From contig NZ_PKQK01000002.1 of assembly GCF_002968835.1 (NCBI RefSeq), positions 744,001 to 808,000 on the forward strand: 64,000 nt of DNA, given 5' to 3'. Origin of the DNA: Paenibacillus sp. PCH8 (lineage in GTDB: Bacteria > Bacillota > Bacilli > Paenibacillales > Paenibacillaceae). A program made the translations under genes and the position numbers. Every line of letters starts with the position of its first letter. The stretch's first letter is position 1. Below are positions 16,548-25,871 of this stretch, piece by piece. The notes below the pieces were generated by a model. That model ran no database searches, was not told where the DNA came from, and saw nothing but the letters and a program-made list of their open reading frames with translations.

Positions 16548-17894
16548 ATGGAAAGTGAGAGGTATGCGTTAAATTTAGTATTGGTTGCGTTTTTGATAGG
16601 ACTTTCGGCTTTTTTTGTTGCAGTGGAGTTCGCTCTGGTACGGGTTCGTCCGAGCCGGATCGACCAAATGATTGCAGAAGGAAACAAACGTGCGCTGGCT
16701 GTGAAACAAGCCGTTGCCAATCTGGATGGCTATTTGTCCGCCTGCCAGCTTGGAATCACGATTACCTCTCTGGGACTGGGTTGGCTGGGTGAACCGACGG
16801 TAGAGAAGATTCTCCACCCTGTGTTTGAAAGCTTGCAAATTCCTGAGGCGGTGTCTTCATTCTTATCGTTTGTTATTGCGTTTGCTTCCATCACGTATCT
16901 GCATGTTGTGGTTGGTGAACTCGCTCCAAAAACGATTGCAATCCGCAAAGCCGAGACTGTCGCACTGCTGACATCTACACCTATCATCTGGTTTAACCGA
17001 ATTATGTATCCTTTTATCTGGCTGTTAAACGGCTCAGCGAACCAACTGGTGAAACTGTTCGGAATCAAACCTGCTTCTGAACATGAAGATGCACACTCTG
17101 AAGAAGAGTTGCAGATCATTATTAATGAAAGTTTTGAAAGTGGTAAAATCAACCAAGCCGAGTTCGGTTATGTAAGCCGGATCTTTGCTTTTGATGAGAT
17201 GTTAGCCAAAGAAATCATGGTTCCCCGGACCGATATGGTCTGCCTTTATGTGAATAGAACGAACGAGGAAAACCTGGAGATCATTCGTGAAGAGCAATAT
17301 ACCCGTTTTCCAGTCGTCAATGAGAGTAAAGACGATATCATCGGAATCATTAATACGAAGCAATTCTTCCTGGAACTCTACGGAAATGATGAACCTGTCG
17401 ATTTGTCTTCCCTGATTCAGCCCGTATCTGCTGTTCACGAAACAACTCCTGTGAAGGACTTGCTCAAGAAAATGCAGAAGGATGGAGTACACATCGCCGT
17501 GCTGGTCGACGAATATGGAGGAACGTCCGGAATTGTAACCATTGAGGATGTGCTTGAGCAGATCGTTGGTGAGATCCGCGACGAGTTCGACGCAGACGAA
17601 GTGGAGGAGATTCAGGTCATCAATGAGAATTATGTCATTATGAATGGCAAGGTTTCCTTATCGAAGGTGAACGACATGTTCATGTCCAACCTGGATGCAG
17701 ATGAGTGGGACACCATTGGTGGATGGCTCTATAGCCATCGTCCGGAGATGAATGAACAGGAAGAATATGAAATCGAGAATATGACCTTCGTTTTACTGGA
17801 AAAAGACAAGAATCGATTCTACAAAGTCGCCGTTGTTCCCAAGGAACCGTTGACCATGTCAGACTACGCAGATGAAGACGAGAACCATTCATAA
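16548..17894 (+). CDS. CNNM/CorC-family membrane transporter (HlyC/CorC type)
   Basis: A 448-residue protein with a DUF21/CNNM membrane domain (about 1-190, four hydrophobic stretches, with the QLGITITSLGLGWLGEP motif), two CBS domains (about 215-330, starting VPRTDMVCLYV and including VLVDEYGGTSGIVTIEDVLEQIVGEI) and a C-terminal CorC_HlyC domain. Homologues affect magnesium export and resistance in Bacillus. AAAGGAG precedes the ATG. It ends at a strong terminator. Confidence 0.92.
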   Translation: MESERYALNLVLVAFLIGLSAFFVAVEFALVRVRPSRIDQMIAEGNKRALAVKQAVANLDGYLSACQLGITITSLGLGWLGEPTVEKILHPVFESLQIPEAVSSFLSFVIAFASITYLHVVVGELAPKTIAIRKAETVALLTSTPIIWFNRIMYPFIWLLNGSANQLVKLFGIKPASEHEDAHSEEELQIIINESFESGKINQAEFGYVSRIFAFDEMLAKEIMVPRTDMVCLYVNRTNEENLEIIREEQYTRFPVVNESKDDIIGIINTKQFFLELYGNDEPVDLSSLIQPVSAVHETTPVKDLLKKMQKDGVHIAVLVDEYGGTSGIVTIEDVLEQIVGEIRDEFDADEVEEIQVINENYVIMNGKVSLSKVNDMFMSNLDADEWDTIGGWLYSHRPEMNEQEEYEIENMTFVLLEKDKNRFYKVAVVPKEPLTMSDYADEDENHS

Positions 17895-17931
17895 TCTGGA
17901 CTATCAACATACGGTTACGATTGGAGTTAAC

Positions 17932-17979
17932 TAAAGGGGCTGTCCCATTGTCATGAATAATGACGGGACGCCCCTTTTA
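17932..17979 (+). terminator. Terminator of the CNNM gene
   Basis: AAAGGGGC-GTCCC pairs with GGGAC-GCCCCTTTT, with an inner GTCAT/ATGAC stem, followed by TTTTAATTT. Confidence 0.85.
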
Positions 17980-18063
17980 ATTTCAGCTGCATGATGAACT
18001 TATTTTAAAGAAAGCACGTTCTGACCTAATAAAGCCCATTGCTCCGGTGCGTTAGGGCTCCCA

Positions 18064-19161
18064 TCAATCAGATGGTTCTGCTCGATCTTCAACGATCCGA
18101 TTCTGAATTTTTAGAATCATAATCTTCAGGATCATATACAGCGGAATAACGATAATCATCCCCAGAATATTTCCCAGATCGGCACCCACAAGTAACAGGA
18201 TAACGGTAGTCAGTGGATGAATATCGAGCTGTTTGCCGTAGACATAAGGTGAGATCAGGTTATCCTGAATTTGCTGTGCAATAATAACGATGACTAGTGA
18301 CCAGATTGCCATCGAAGGTGATTCGATGAACCCTACAATGACAACAGGAATGGCTGCCAGCAGTGCCCCCACATAAGGGATGAAGTTCAGAATAATCGAT
18401 ACGACGGTTAGCAGCAGCGCATATGGCAATCCAAGGAAGAGAAAACCGATGTACATCAGAATACCCAGGGCTACATTGACAATAACCCGGCCAACGATAT
18501 AGTTGCTGAGTGCTTCATCGATCTCATGAACGGTCTCTTCTCCATCTTTTCGATAATGTCTGGGCAACAACAAGGTCAGATTCGTTCCGAATTTGCTGCC
18601 TTCCTTCAGCATGTAATACAGCATGATCGGGAACGTTGCCAGAATAATGACCAGATTGGATACGACCGAGAATAACCCGGAGATATAATCGGTTACCTGG
18701 GTGATCCCTTGGCTCAGATAATCGGATAATCGGGAGAACAGATCGGAATTTTCAGGCAGATAACGGGCAAGGAAACGATTGTTCTCCAGTCCAGCCAACT
18801 GATCACTGAGTGAGGCAATCAGAGCAGGCGTGTTCTCTACGAAATTCCATAGTTGTTCCCGCAGAGACGGCCATACCAGTACGCTGAACCCCGCGATCAT
18901 AAGTCCAATGACCACATAAATAATAAGAACAGACAAGGCTCGCTTCAGCTTATGCCGCTCCATATAATCGACGAGTGGACGGAGCAGATAATAGAAGAAA
19001 CCTGCAATCAGCAACGGAATAATAATGATATGGATCAGCGATGTGAGAGGGCGGAAAATAAAGTTCACTTTATCTCCCAGATACACGATGAGCAACAGTA
19101 AGATGATTGCTGTGCATACGCGGTAGAATTTATTGTTTATCAAAAAACGTGATCCCTCCAT
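18064..19161 (-). CDS. AI-2E family transporter-like membrane protein
   Basis: A 365-residue protein with about seven or eight membrane helices and the PF01594-type core (late segment NFIPYVGALLAAIPVVIVGF and DNLISPYVYGKQLDIHPL). Members act as exporters or ion antiporters; substrate is unknown. The start is uncertain: ATG at 19161 has no ribosome site, while TTG at 19143 lies ten bases after GGAGG, which would shorten the protein by six residues. Confidence 0.85.
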   Translation of the reverse strand: MEGSRFLINNKFYRVCTAIILLLLIVYLGDKVNFIFRPLTSLIHIIIIPLLIAGFFYYLLRPLVDYMERHKLKRALSVLIIYVVIGLMIAGFSVLVWPSLREQLWNFVENTPALIASLSDQLAGLENNRFLARYLPENSDLFSRLSDYLSQGITQVTDYISGLFSVVSNLVIILATFPIMLYYMLKEGSKFGTNLTLLLPRHYRKDGEETVHEIDEALSNYIVGRVIVNVALGILMYIGFLFLGLPYALLLTVVSIILNFIPYVGALLAAIPVVIVGFIESPSMAIWSLVIVIIAQQIQDNLISPYVYGKQLDIHPLTTVILLLVGADLGNILGMIIVIPLYMILKIMILKIQNRIVEDRAEPSD

Positions 19162-19250
19162 GCGCTGCTATGCCAATGCGACTGCGGCGATAATATGTAT
19201 CTAGCGTTATATAGTATGTACCCTGAAATGAGAGGTATGCCACATCCGAA

Positions 19251-19278
19251 CAAAAAAAAGAAGCAGGCGTTAGCCTGC
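19251..19278 (-). terminator. Terminator fused to the ABC permease stop codon
   Basis: GCAGGC (19263-19268) and GCCTGC (19273-19278) form a stem whose four-base loop contains the TAA stop of the permease gene; the U tract follows at 19251-19262. The hairpin therefore begins inside the coding sequence. Confidence 0.8.
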
Positions 19279-20079
19279 CACATCTCTTTTGTTGAACACA
19301 ACCCAGGAAATCACCATGAAAATAACGTAATATACTGCCAGGACGGCAACCGAGAAGCCGAGTGACATTCCTGCACTGGGTCCACCCATCAAACCAAGGT
19401 CCGCCGTGGAGTTCATGTATTTGCTAAGATCCATGTTGTTGAACAGAACATACTTGGCCCACTCATAGCGAACCGGATTAAATATGAGTGAGAAGATGCT
19501 CTGTGAGAACATAATGAACAGCGATAATCCAATCGCAAGTGCACCTGAACGAAATACGGAAGACACCATAAAGGCAATCGCAAGCGTAATAAACAGATCA
19601 ACGTACAGATATCCCCATAATGCTAGTGAATTAGCAGCTGAACTGCTGCTTCCTGGCTGAGCGTCCAGCGTGTCATGCGAGAAAAGCATATAGGACATTC
19701 CGGTTGCCATTACAATGACAAGCAGTGTACTCAGAATACTGAAGATGATCACGGTCAGGTATTTGGAAGCCAGAATCTTGCTTCGTGACCATGGCCGAAT
19801 CAGCAACAGCTTAATGGTTCCCCAAGTAAATTCCCCAGCTACCGCTTCCGCTGCAATCACGACACAGAAGATCGTATTCAGAAAGAATACAATTTGTATG
19901 GTTGTTACTGCCGCTTGCCAGAACGAAACACCCATGGTTCCCATGCCTTCTCGCAATAACACTGGCATTAACAGTGAGATCAAAGCCAGAATGGCTAACA
20001 TGATCCAGGTACGGGGACGACGGAAAATTTTCATATTTTCATTTAATATCAAATTACCGAAACTACCCAATGCCTCCAC
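19270..20079 (-). CDS. ABC-2 type permease
   Basis: A 269-residue membrane protein with about six helices, partner of the ATPase encoded just upstream, which overlaps it by 17 bases. The sequence is typical of ABC-2 exporters (EAVAGEFTWGTIKLLLIRPWSRSKILASKYL). The start is taken as GTG 20079, just behind a G-rich stretch; later starts are possible. Substrate unknown. Confidence 0.88.
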   Translation of the reverse strand: MEALGSFGNLILNENMKIFRRPRTWIMLAILALISLLMPVLLREGMGTMGVSFWQAAVTTIQIVFFLNTIFCVVIAAEAVAGEFTWGTIKLLLIRPWSRSKILASKYLTVIIFSILSTLLVIVMATGMSYMLFSHDTLDAQPGSSSSAANSLALWGYLYVDLFITLAIAFMVSSVFRSGALAIGLSLFIMFSQSIFSLIFNPVRYEWAKYVLFNNMDLSKYMNSTADLGLMGGPSAGMSLGFSVAVLAVYYVIFMVISWVVFNKRDVAG

Positions 20080-20971
20080 CCCCAGTCACTTGTAAAAATT
20101 GTTCTTCCAGGGTGTGAGTCACGTTACGAATACCGTATACCTGAAACCCTTCACTAACCAGCTTGGCATTCATATCCGGAATCTGTTCACGGGACAACCG
20201 CAGTACCAGGACATTGCCCTGTACGCTGGCATCCTCAAACAAATCAGCTGCGAGGCCCGCATCATTCACTTCAAAAGCAACTTCGATTAATGCATCCGCC
20301 CCCGCTTCAGCCCGAAGATTTCTTACATCAATCAACTTGCCGTTCTGAATAATGGCCACCGTATCACACATCAGTTCCATTTCTGATAACAAATGACTGG
20401 ATACGAAGACCGTAATGCCTTCCTCTCGGGTGAGCTCACGCAAATAGTCTCTCAGTTCCCGTATGCCCTGTGGGTCCAGTCCATTGGTCGGCTCATCCAG
20501 TACAAGCAACTTCGGTTTATGTAATATTGCTTGCGCGACACCCAGACGCTGGCGCATGCCCAGGGAGTAGGTTTTGACTTTATCGTGGATACGGGTTGTA
20601 AGCCCCACACGCTCAATCGTTTCCGCAATCCGTTCTTTGGTAACTCCCGGCGACATGCGGGCGAAGTGAACGAGATTCTGGTACCCGGTCAGAAACTTGT
20701 ACATTTCCGGATTTTCCACAATGGCCCCTACCTGTGCTACTGCTTTCTCAAACTCATTCTTCACACTGTGTCCGGAGATCAAAATGTCACCTTTACTGAT
20801 GGACATCAATCCAACCATCATTCGAATCGTCGTTGTTTTCCCCGCGCCATTAGGTCCTAAAAAACCAAAAACCTGCCCCGGAGAAATATCCAGAGTCAGG
20901 TCGCTGACCAATGATCGGGAGGATATGATCTTGCTGACGCCCTGAATACGGACGACCGGCTCCTGTTGCAT
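20063..20971 (-). CDS. ABC transporter ATP-binding protein
   Basis: A 302-residue ATPase with Walker A GPNGAGKTTT, signature YSLGMRQRLG, Walker B LLVLDEPTNGLD and the switch His in VSSHLL. A C-terminal domain of about 80 residues follows. It resembles BcrA-like exporters with a two-gene layout. GAAGGAGGGGATTGA precedes the ATG. The permease is translated from the same message. Confidence 0.92.
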   Translation of the reverse strand: MQQEPVVRIQGVSKIISSRSLVSDLTLDISPGQVFGFLGPNGAGKTTTIRMMVGLMSISKGDILISGHSVKNEFEKAVAQVGAIVENPEMYKFLTGYQNLVHFARMSPGVTKERIAETIERVGLTTRIHDKVKTYSLGMRQRLGVAQAILHKPKLLVLDEPTNGLDPQGIRELRDYLRELTREEGITVFVSSHLLSEMELMCDTVAIIQNGKLIDVRNLRAEAGADALIEVAFEVNDAGLAADLFEDASVQGNVLVLRLSREQIPDMNAKLVSEGFQVYGIRNVTHTLEEQFLQVTGGGGIG

Positions 20972-21002
20972 TCAATCCCCTCCTTCATGGACGAGCATAT
21001 AT

Positions 21003-21254
21003 TCATGCCCGTTTCTCATATGAACATAGTGTATCATAATCTTTAGTATATTGTCCCGCAAACTGGGATTTCCCCTGACGTTTCGCCTCTACTACACACG
21101 CTTCACAGCATCCAAGCGGCATTTCACTCCGGTAGAATCCGGTGCGAAATACGTGATTGCCTCCATAGCCCTCTTCCTTCATTTCGACAGAGCTTCTAGC
21201 GACCGACACAATCATCCCACAACTGACACAGTAAAAGCGGTCCATTTCGATCAA
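21003..21254 (-). CDS. Uncharacterised 83-residue protein with two Cys pairs
   Basis: I do not recognise it. It has CVSC (9-12) and CCEAC (49-53), a likely zinc site, and a basic, aromatic-rich body without membrane segments. The start is TTG 21254: AAGG lies seven bases upstream, whereas the first ATG (21245) is too far from it. It has its own promoter and sits just after a palindrome of the same type as that near the XRE gene at 42.3 kb, so it may be in that repressor's regulon. Confidence 0.7.
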   Translation of the reverse strand: MIEMDRFYCVSCGMIVSVARSSVEMKEEGYGGNHVFRTGFYRSEMPLGCCEACVVEAKRQGKSQFAGQYTKDYDTLCSYEKRA

Positions 21255-21319
21255 TGATATTCCTTCCCCTCACAAGGAGCATTGAAGTCCCTGTTATTTG
21301 TCGTTAGAAGCTGAAAATT

Positions 21320-21334
21320 GATACATTTTGTATC
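21320..21334. promoter_or_regulatory. GATACATTTTGTATC operator
   Basis: A 15-base palindrome (GATACA-TTT-TGTATC) that overlaps the expected transcription start of the 83-residue protein gene. It matches my memory of the operator of the PBSX repressor Xre in Bacillus subtilis. Imperfect copies lie at 42071-42085 and 42104-42118, beside an XRE-family gene. Confidence 0.6.
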
Positions 21335-21342
21335 TACCTCGT

Positions 21343-21371
21343 AATTTACTTGACACCGTGACTAATGTCAA
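21343..21371 (-). promoter_or_regulatory. Sigma-A promoter of the 83-residue protein gene
   Basis: On the minus strand TTGACA (21366-21371) and TAAATT (21343-21348) are 17 bases apart. CTTGACA at 21349-21355 is inverted as TGTCAAG at 21366-21372, so the -35 box is one arm of a dyad with a 10-base spacer. Confidence 0.65.
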
Positions 21372-21400
21372 GGCTTTAGAGCCATAAAAACAAGTAAAAC

Positions 21401-21446
21401 AAAAAAAAGCTCTATAAATGCGACAAAAGTCTCGCATTTATAGAGC
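21401..21446 (-). terminator. Terminator at the end of the exopolysaccharide operon
   Basis: GCTCTATAAATGCGA (21409-21423) is perfectly inverted at 21432-21446, a 15-bp stem, followed on the minus strand by eight U. No other convincing terminator was seen on that strand between here and the operon start at 41.4 kb, other than possible RNA structure before galU. Confidence 0.9.
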
Positions 21447-21535
21447 CTCGTGTTAGGTAAATGATACAATTCGGTTCAAAGTATGGGTGAATATCATTAT
21501 GACGAAATTCCAGTTTATTACATAATAATACTTGG

Positions 21536-22057
21536 TCATTCACTGTTGTTGTCATGCGGAGTACCCTCATTCTTCAAATTCGGATAATACCAGAGTAAGG
21601 TCCACTCATCCCCATCTTCTACCAGATAACAGGTCTGCACGATAGCGAATTGTCCAAACGTACCCGAAAAGGTCTGAGTGACCCGGATTCTGTAAGCTTC
21701 CGAGAATGGCTTCACGCCGCCCACCACCGTTACATCGAACTCACGCTCCGGCTCTTCCATATTCAGTTCAAAGGTTTCCACGCCAAAATGCTGCATGAAT
21801 ATATGTGCTCGGTTCTGTACATATGCACTCTTCGGAAACCGCTCTTTCATCAGGGGATGAAACAACTCCCACGAACTGCCGAAGTCACCCGTCTGCTCAT
21901 ATTTGTAGAACTCTTCGGCAACAGCAGCAGCTTCATCCGGTGCATCTGCCCGAAACATATACGGAATAGTTCTGCCAATCAGCCATAGCAATATCAGAAT
22001 GAATCCGATGAATAATATCTTTTTGAGTAAATCATTCCGGTTCCTTCTTCGCAGCAT
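21536..22057 (-). CDS. Uncharacterised membrane-anchored protein, last gene of the EPS operon
   Basis: A 173-residue protein with a basic N-terminus, one membrane helix (about 12-30) and an extracellular alpha/beta domain (about 40-165) that recalls NTF2-like folds by pattern (AEEFYKYEQTGDFGSSWELFHP). No motif fixes a function. AAGGAGGACTGAC precedes the ATG. It lies 84 bases after the VanZ gene and before the strong terminator. Confidence 0.75.
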   Translation of the reverse strand: MLRRRNRNDLLKKILFIGFILILLWLIGRTIPYMFRADAPDEAAAVAEEFYKYEQTGDFGSSWELFHPLMKERFPKSAYVQNRAHIFMQHFGVETFELNMEEPEREFDVTVVGGVKPFSEAYRIRVTQTFSGTFGQFAIVQTCYLVEDGDEWTLLWYYPNLKNEGTPHDNNSE

Positions 22058-22141
22058 GTCAGTCCTCCTTGTCCTACTCCATACTTATGATGGTTAGCAG
22101 ACAAGTAGAAGCGGGTTCTACTGATAGCATTTCCTGGGAAA

Positions 22142-22729
22142 TCACTTGTTGTGAATGGAAGAGTGCCCTCTCTTACTGATCTTGCGGCTAAGGAACCGAA
22201 GCCCTGCATATATGGCAATTCCACAGCATCCGCCGAGCACATCCACTCCGACATCACGTATCGAGCTTGTCCGGTTCGGGCTGAACTGCTGGATATACTC
22301 ATCAATGGAAGCTATGATAAGCACCAAGGCCAGAGCAGCAACGATACAAGTCATTGAGCGTATTCGCCTGTATTTGAGCCCGCCGTACACAAGCACAGCG
22401 AGCACAGCGTACACAAACAGATGCGCACTCTTCCGAAAGATGAATTCTGCAAAATCGTACGGTCTCTGCTTCAGAGAGTAGTCATACTCCCCATAAGTGA
22501 ATTGCACATCGGGTAGCGTAAAGCCTAATTGCATTTTTTGAGACCACTTATGAAGCCAAGGCTGAATATTCTGCTGCTGATAGGATTGAGTGGACATGGA
22601 CCAGATCACCAGAACCCAGATCACAACCATCAGTAGCAGAACCATTAGCAATCCATATGTTCTACGTACATATTTTTGTCTCGTACGTGCGGAACCCTCC
22701 TCCATCATATTGATCATCACCACTTTCAT
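22142..22729 (-). CDS. VanZ-family membrane protein
   Basis: A 195-residue protein with four or five hydrophobic helices and the VanZ pattern: FRKSAHLFVYAVLAVLVYGGL, then IDEYIQQFSPNRTSSIRDVGVDVLGGCCG. Members are polytopic envelope proteins; one gives low teicoplanin resistance, most are unexplained. The start is ATG 22729 with only a weak ribosome site (AAGAAAGTGAT). It lies 21 bases after the GH74 gene, so it belongs to the same transcript. Confidence 0.85.
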   Translation of the reverse strand: MKVVMINMMEEGSARTRQKYVRRTYGLLMVLLLMVVIWVLVIWSMSTQSYQQQNIQPWLHKWSQKMQLGFTLPDVQFTYGEYDYSLKQRPYDFAEFIFRKSAHLFVYAVLAVLVYGGLKYRRIRSMTCIVAALALVLIIASIDEYIQQFSPNRTSSIRDVGVDVLGGCCGIAIYAGLRFLSRKISKRGHSSIHNK

Positions 22730-22750
22730 ATCACTTTCTTATCTCTCTCG

Positions 22751-24893
22751 TTACTTTAAAGATCCAACATATATCCCTCTACCATTCGTACCTACGTATA
22801 CCTGACCATAGATCTGACGGTCTGCCGCCATAATCTGAGGTTCGTTACCGAGCCCAATACCAGCACCCACAGGACCTATATTATTCCAGGTTACCCCCAT
22901 ATCATCGGAACGGAAGAATCCATTGACGTTATTTACCATGCCATATACATATACGGTTGGCACAGACTTGCCGGGCTGACTTTTTCCAAAGGCAAACAGC
23001 TTGGAGTTCTGCACCCCCTGGATCTTGGTAAATGTTGTGCCCGAATTCGTGGATGCATATAGTCCATCCGTTCCCAGACTCACCCACACATGATTGGCAA
23101 TGCCTGGAGCTGCTTCCACTTTGATGATCCCTGAGCTATCAGGAAGGCGAACAGCATTCGCTTTGTACCAATTGGCTCCTGCATCCGTAGAGCGATACAG
23201 ATAACCAGCAGCATACATATAGAATTTATATCCATTGATGCGATCCGCAGCCAGCGGATGATTATAGGAGAAGACCATGCTCCCCCAATAGCTTGAAAAG
23301 GAGCACCGTTCATATTTTGCCACGTTGATCCCCGATTTGTGCTTCTGACCGGGTTACCGATCTTGGGATAATAGACAATAACGTTTGAGTTTGTGGCCGA
23401 ATAGGCCACCCTTCCAAGTGTTGAACCTGCCGGAAGGTTTACCGGGGTTACCGTAACTCCATTATTGGAAGAGACGAATAAGCGTGTGGTCGTACCATAC
23501 CAATCACTGCTTCCCAGAAATATCATGTAGTTTGGATTCGTCTCAAGATAGTCAATACCTACGATTTCCCGCATACCCGCAAGTGGAATTTTATTTAGCG
23601 GGGTATCGGTGACATTGTCATGCCTGAATCCGATCTGATCGGTTAAACCACTAAAGAATGAAGCGCCCTGAGGTGGTGTCGAGGCCGTGAGTGCGACAAC
23701 TTCTTCGTGACCATCCGTAATAGCCTCCCAGGTACTCGCACTTCCAACTATCCCGTTGGTGCCATTAATATTGTCTGTCTTGTACACACCAAACCAGTCT
23801 GAAGCATACACTGCTCCCGGATTATGCGGGTCAAACCTGATACTGGATGTTGCTGAGAAAAACATATTGGGGGTCCACCATGACGGTTTGGATACCAGCG
23901 TTTTGTTAACCGTAGTCCAACTAAGTCCGCCATTTACGGATCGATACAGTGGCAGATTGTCCCCGCCCGTTCGAACGGCTGCCAGAATGTGATTATCGTT
24001 TTTGGGATCGATTGTGATCCCGTAATAGGATGAATAACTGGAACTTGGTGTGATATTCGTCCATTGCACACCATTGAATTTGTAGACTCCCTGATTATCG
24101 GTTGTCACATATAAGGTCCCGTTCTTCGCGACAGTCATGCGAGCCGGATATTCGGGACTTCTACCGGTAAGTTGCCATGTTGTCTGCCCATTGCTTCTTG
24201 GCGCTTTGCTATATACCCCAATGCCTCGCACCCCGGCATACACAACCTGACCTTGCTTGGTCACAGGGTTTAATCCATAGGCTACACTGCGTATGCCCTC
24301 ACCTGACAACCCGTTTGGTACATCCCACACCTTGCTCCACGTTGCCGCACCGTCACTTGAGGTATATAAACCATCATACCTCGTGCCTACATGCAGATAG
24401 TTGGAGTTGGTTGGATTAACAGCGATGTTCTCTCCCATGGCTCGATGAATATTTCCATTCGATTCATTCCGAAGATTGAGTCCGGTTCGAACCCAGGTTT
24501 CTCCCCGATCTGTTGATTTCAGAATATCGTTTGGCCCGGCATTACCGTATTTCCCCGCAGCAATGTAGACCACATTGGGGTTTTGCTGGTCGAGCGCAAT
24601 GCCGTCCACACCATACAGATTGCTGTCCTCATCCCCAAAATGATCAAGCAACGGCATCCAATCTCCCGATGCTGCATCCAATCGGTAGGCTCCACCAACG
24701 TCAGTTCGAGCGTAAACCAGATCAGGTTCAGTTGGATGAATAACAACGCCTGTAACGTACCCCCACCACCAATAGGCATATTTTTCCATTGATAACTTTG
24801 GGCTGATTGAACAACGTTTGTACTTGCAGGTATCATGAGCATATACATAAGTAGCACAATCATGGACAACTTCAATAGCCTGGAGATACGCAT
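22751..24893 (-). pseudogene. Secreted GH74-type glycanase, two frameshifts
   Basis: The parts join into a protein of about 714 residues: a signal peptide (MRISRLLKLSMIVLLMYML..., cleaved after about SAQ), then the two seven-bladed beta-propellers of family GH74 with YVTGVVIHP, ARTDVGGAYR and YASDWFGVYK, whose aspartates fit the catalytic pair. Near 24760-24764 and 23282-23286 the frame breaks; in both places one more G in a G5 run restores it. There is no carbohydrate-binding module. GH74 enzymes cut xyloglucan, yet the gene lies 43 bases behind an LCP gene at the end of the EPS operon, so action on the cell's own polymer is possible. Confidence 0.85.
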
Positions 24894-24936
24894 CTGGTTC
24901 ACCGCCCTATCCTGTCATCTTGTATTCATTTTTCAA

Positions 24937-25857
24937 TCATTTCAAGTGATTTTCAATCATCTGATGTATTCTGTCTCGTTCCGATTGTTCCACCATGTAG
25001 TAATAGATCCCATCTATTTTCTTGCCTGTGCCTTTGATCTCAACGGATTCAATGTGATCCAGCACCGGGCGATATTTGGAGAACATCTGCTTCATTTCGT
25101 CGAAAGTGACATCGGTTCTTACGTGAGCACTGACTTCATCCAGTAACGTCTCCAGTTGCAACACATTGGATACCTGCACCGTACTTTTCAGCACCTGTTT
25201 GATAATCTCCCGTTGACGGTCATTCCGTCCAAGATCTCCTTTCGGATCCTCATAGCGCATCCGTGAGAACCCCAAGGCTGCTGCACCATCCAGATGAATC
25301 ACGCCCTGTTCGAACTGATAACCCTCATAGTCAAAAGCAAACGGATTATTCACGTCCACGCCGCCCACCATGTCGATGATCTGTGCAAACCCCTCCATAT
25401 TCACTTTCATGTAGTAATGTATGGGAACATCCAGTAATTGTTCCACCGTTTGCACAGACATGTTAACACCGCCAAAGGCATACGCATGGTTGATCTTGTC
25501 TTCCGTACCATGGCCCACAATACTGGTTCGGGTATCCCGGGGAATGTTAAACATGAGCACAGACTTTTTCGCAGGATTGACACTCAGTACAATCATGGTG
25601 TCAGAGCGGCCCCGATCGTTGGAGCGCTCATCCACACCCAGGATCAAAGCATTGAAAGGCTCTTCATTCTCCATGTCCACAGGGAAGTCTCCGCCTCCCC
25701 TCTGGTCCACAATGGATACCTGTTTGATCGGTTCCCGAGGTTCGTACATTTGATCCGCCGCTGATTTAACATGCAGATACAGATACACAGAATATCCAAT
25801 CGTAACGACTGCAACAAGGGAGATGACCCCTAATGAAATTTTAATCCCCAGTTTCAT
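24937..25857 (-). CDS. LytR-CpsA-Psr (LCP) family glycopolymer ligase
   Basis: A 306-residue membrane-anchored enzyme that attaches glycopolymers to peptidoglycan from a lipid carrier. One N-terminal helix (about 7-27) precedes the LCP domain: NALILGVDERSNDRGRSDTMIVLS, then MFNIPRDTRTSI (with the binding Arg/Asp) and FSRMRYEDPKGDLGRNDRQREII. GGAGGTCCATACC precedes the ATG. It sits between ugd and the GH74 gene, so it probably anchors this operon's polysaccharide to the wall. Confidence 0.93.
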   Translation of the reverse strand: MKLGIKISLGVISLVAVVTIGYSVYLYLHVKSAADQMYEPREPIKQVSIVDQRGGGDFPVDMENEEPFNALILGVDERSNDRGRSDTMIVLSVNPAKKSVLMFNIPRDTRTSIVGHGTEDKINHAYAFGGVNMSVQTVEQLLDVPIHYYMKVNMEGFAQIIDMVGGVDVNNPFAFDYEGYQFEQGVIHLDGAAALGFSRMRYEDPKGDLGRNDRQREIIKQVLKSTVQVSNVLQLETLLDEVSAHVRTDVTFDEMKQMFSKYRPVLDHIESVEIKGTGKKIDGIYYYMVEQSERDRIHQMIENHLK

Positions 25858-25871
25858 GGTATGGACCTCCG

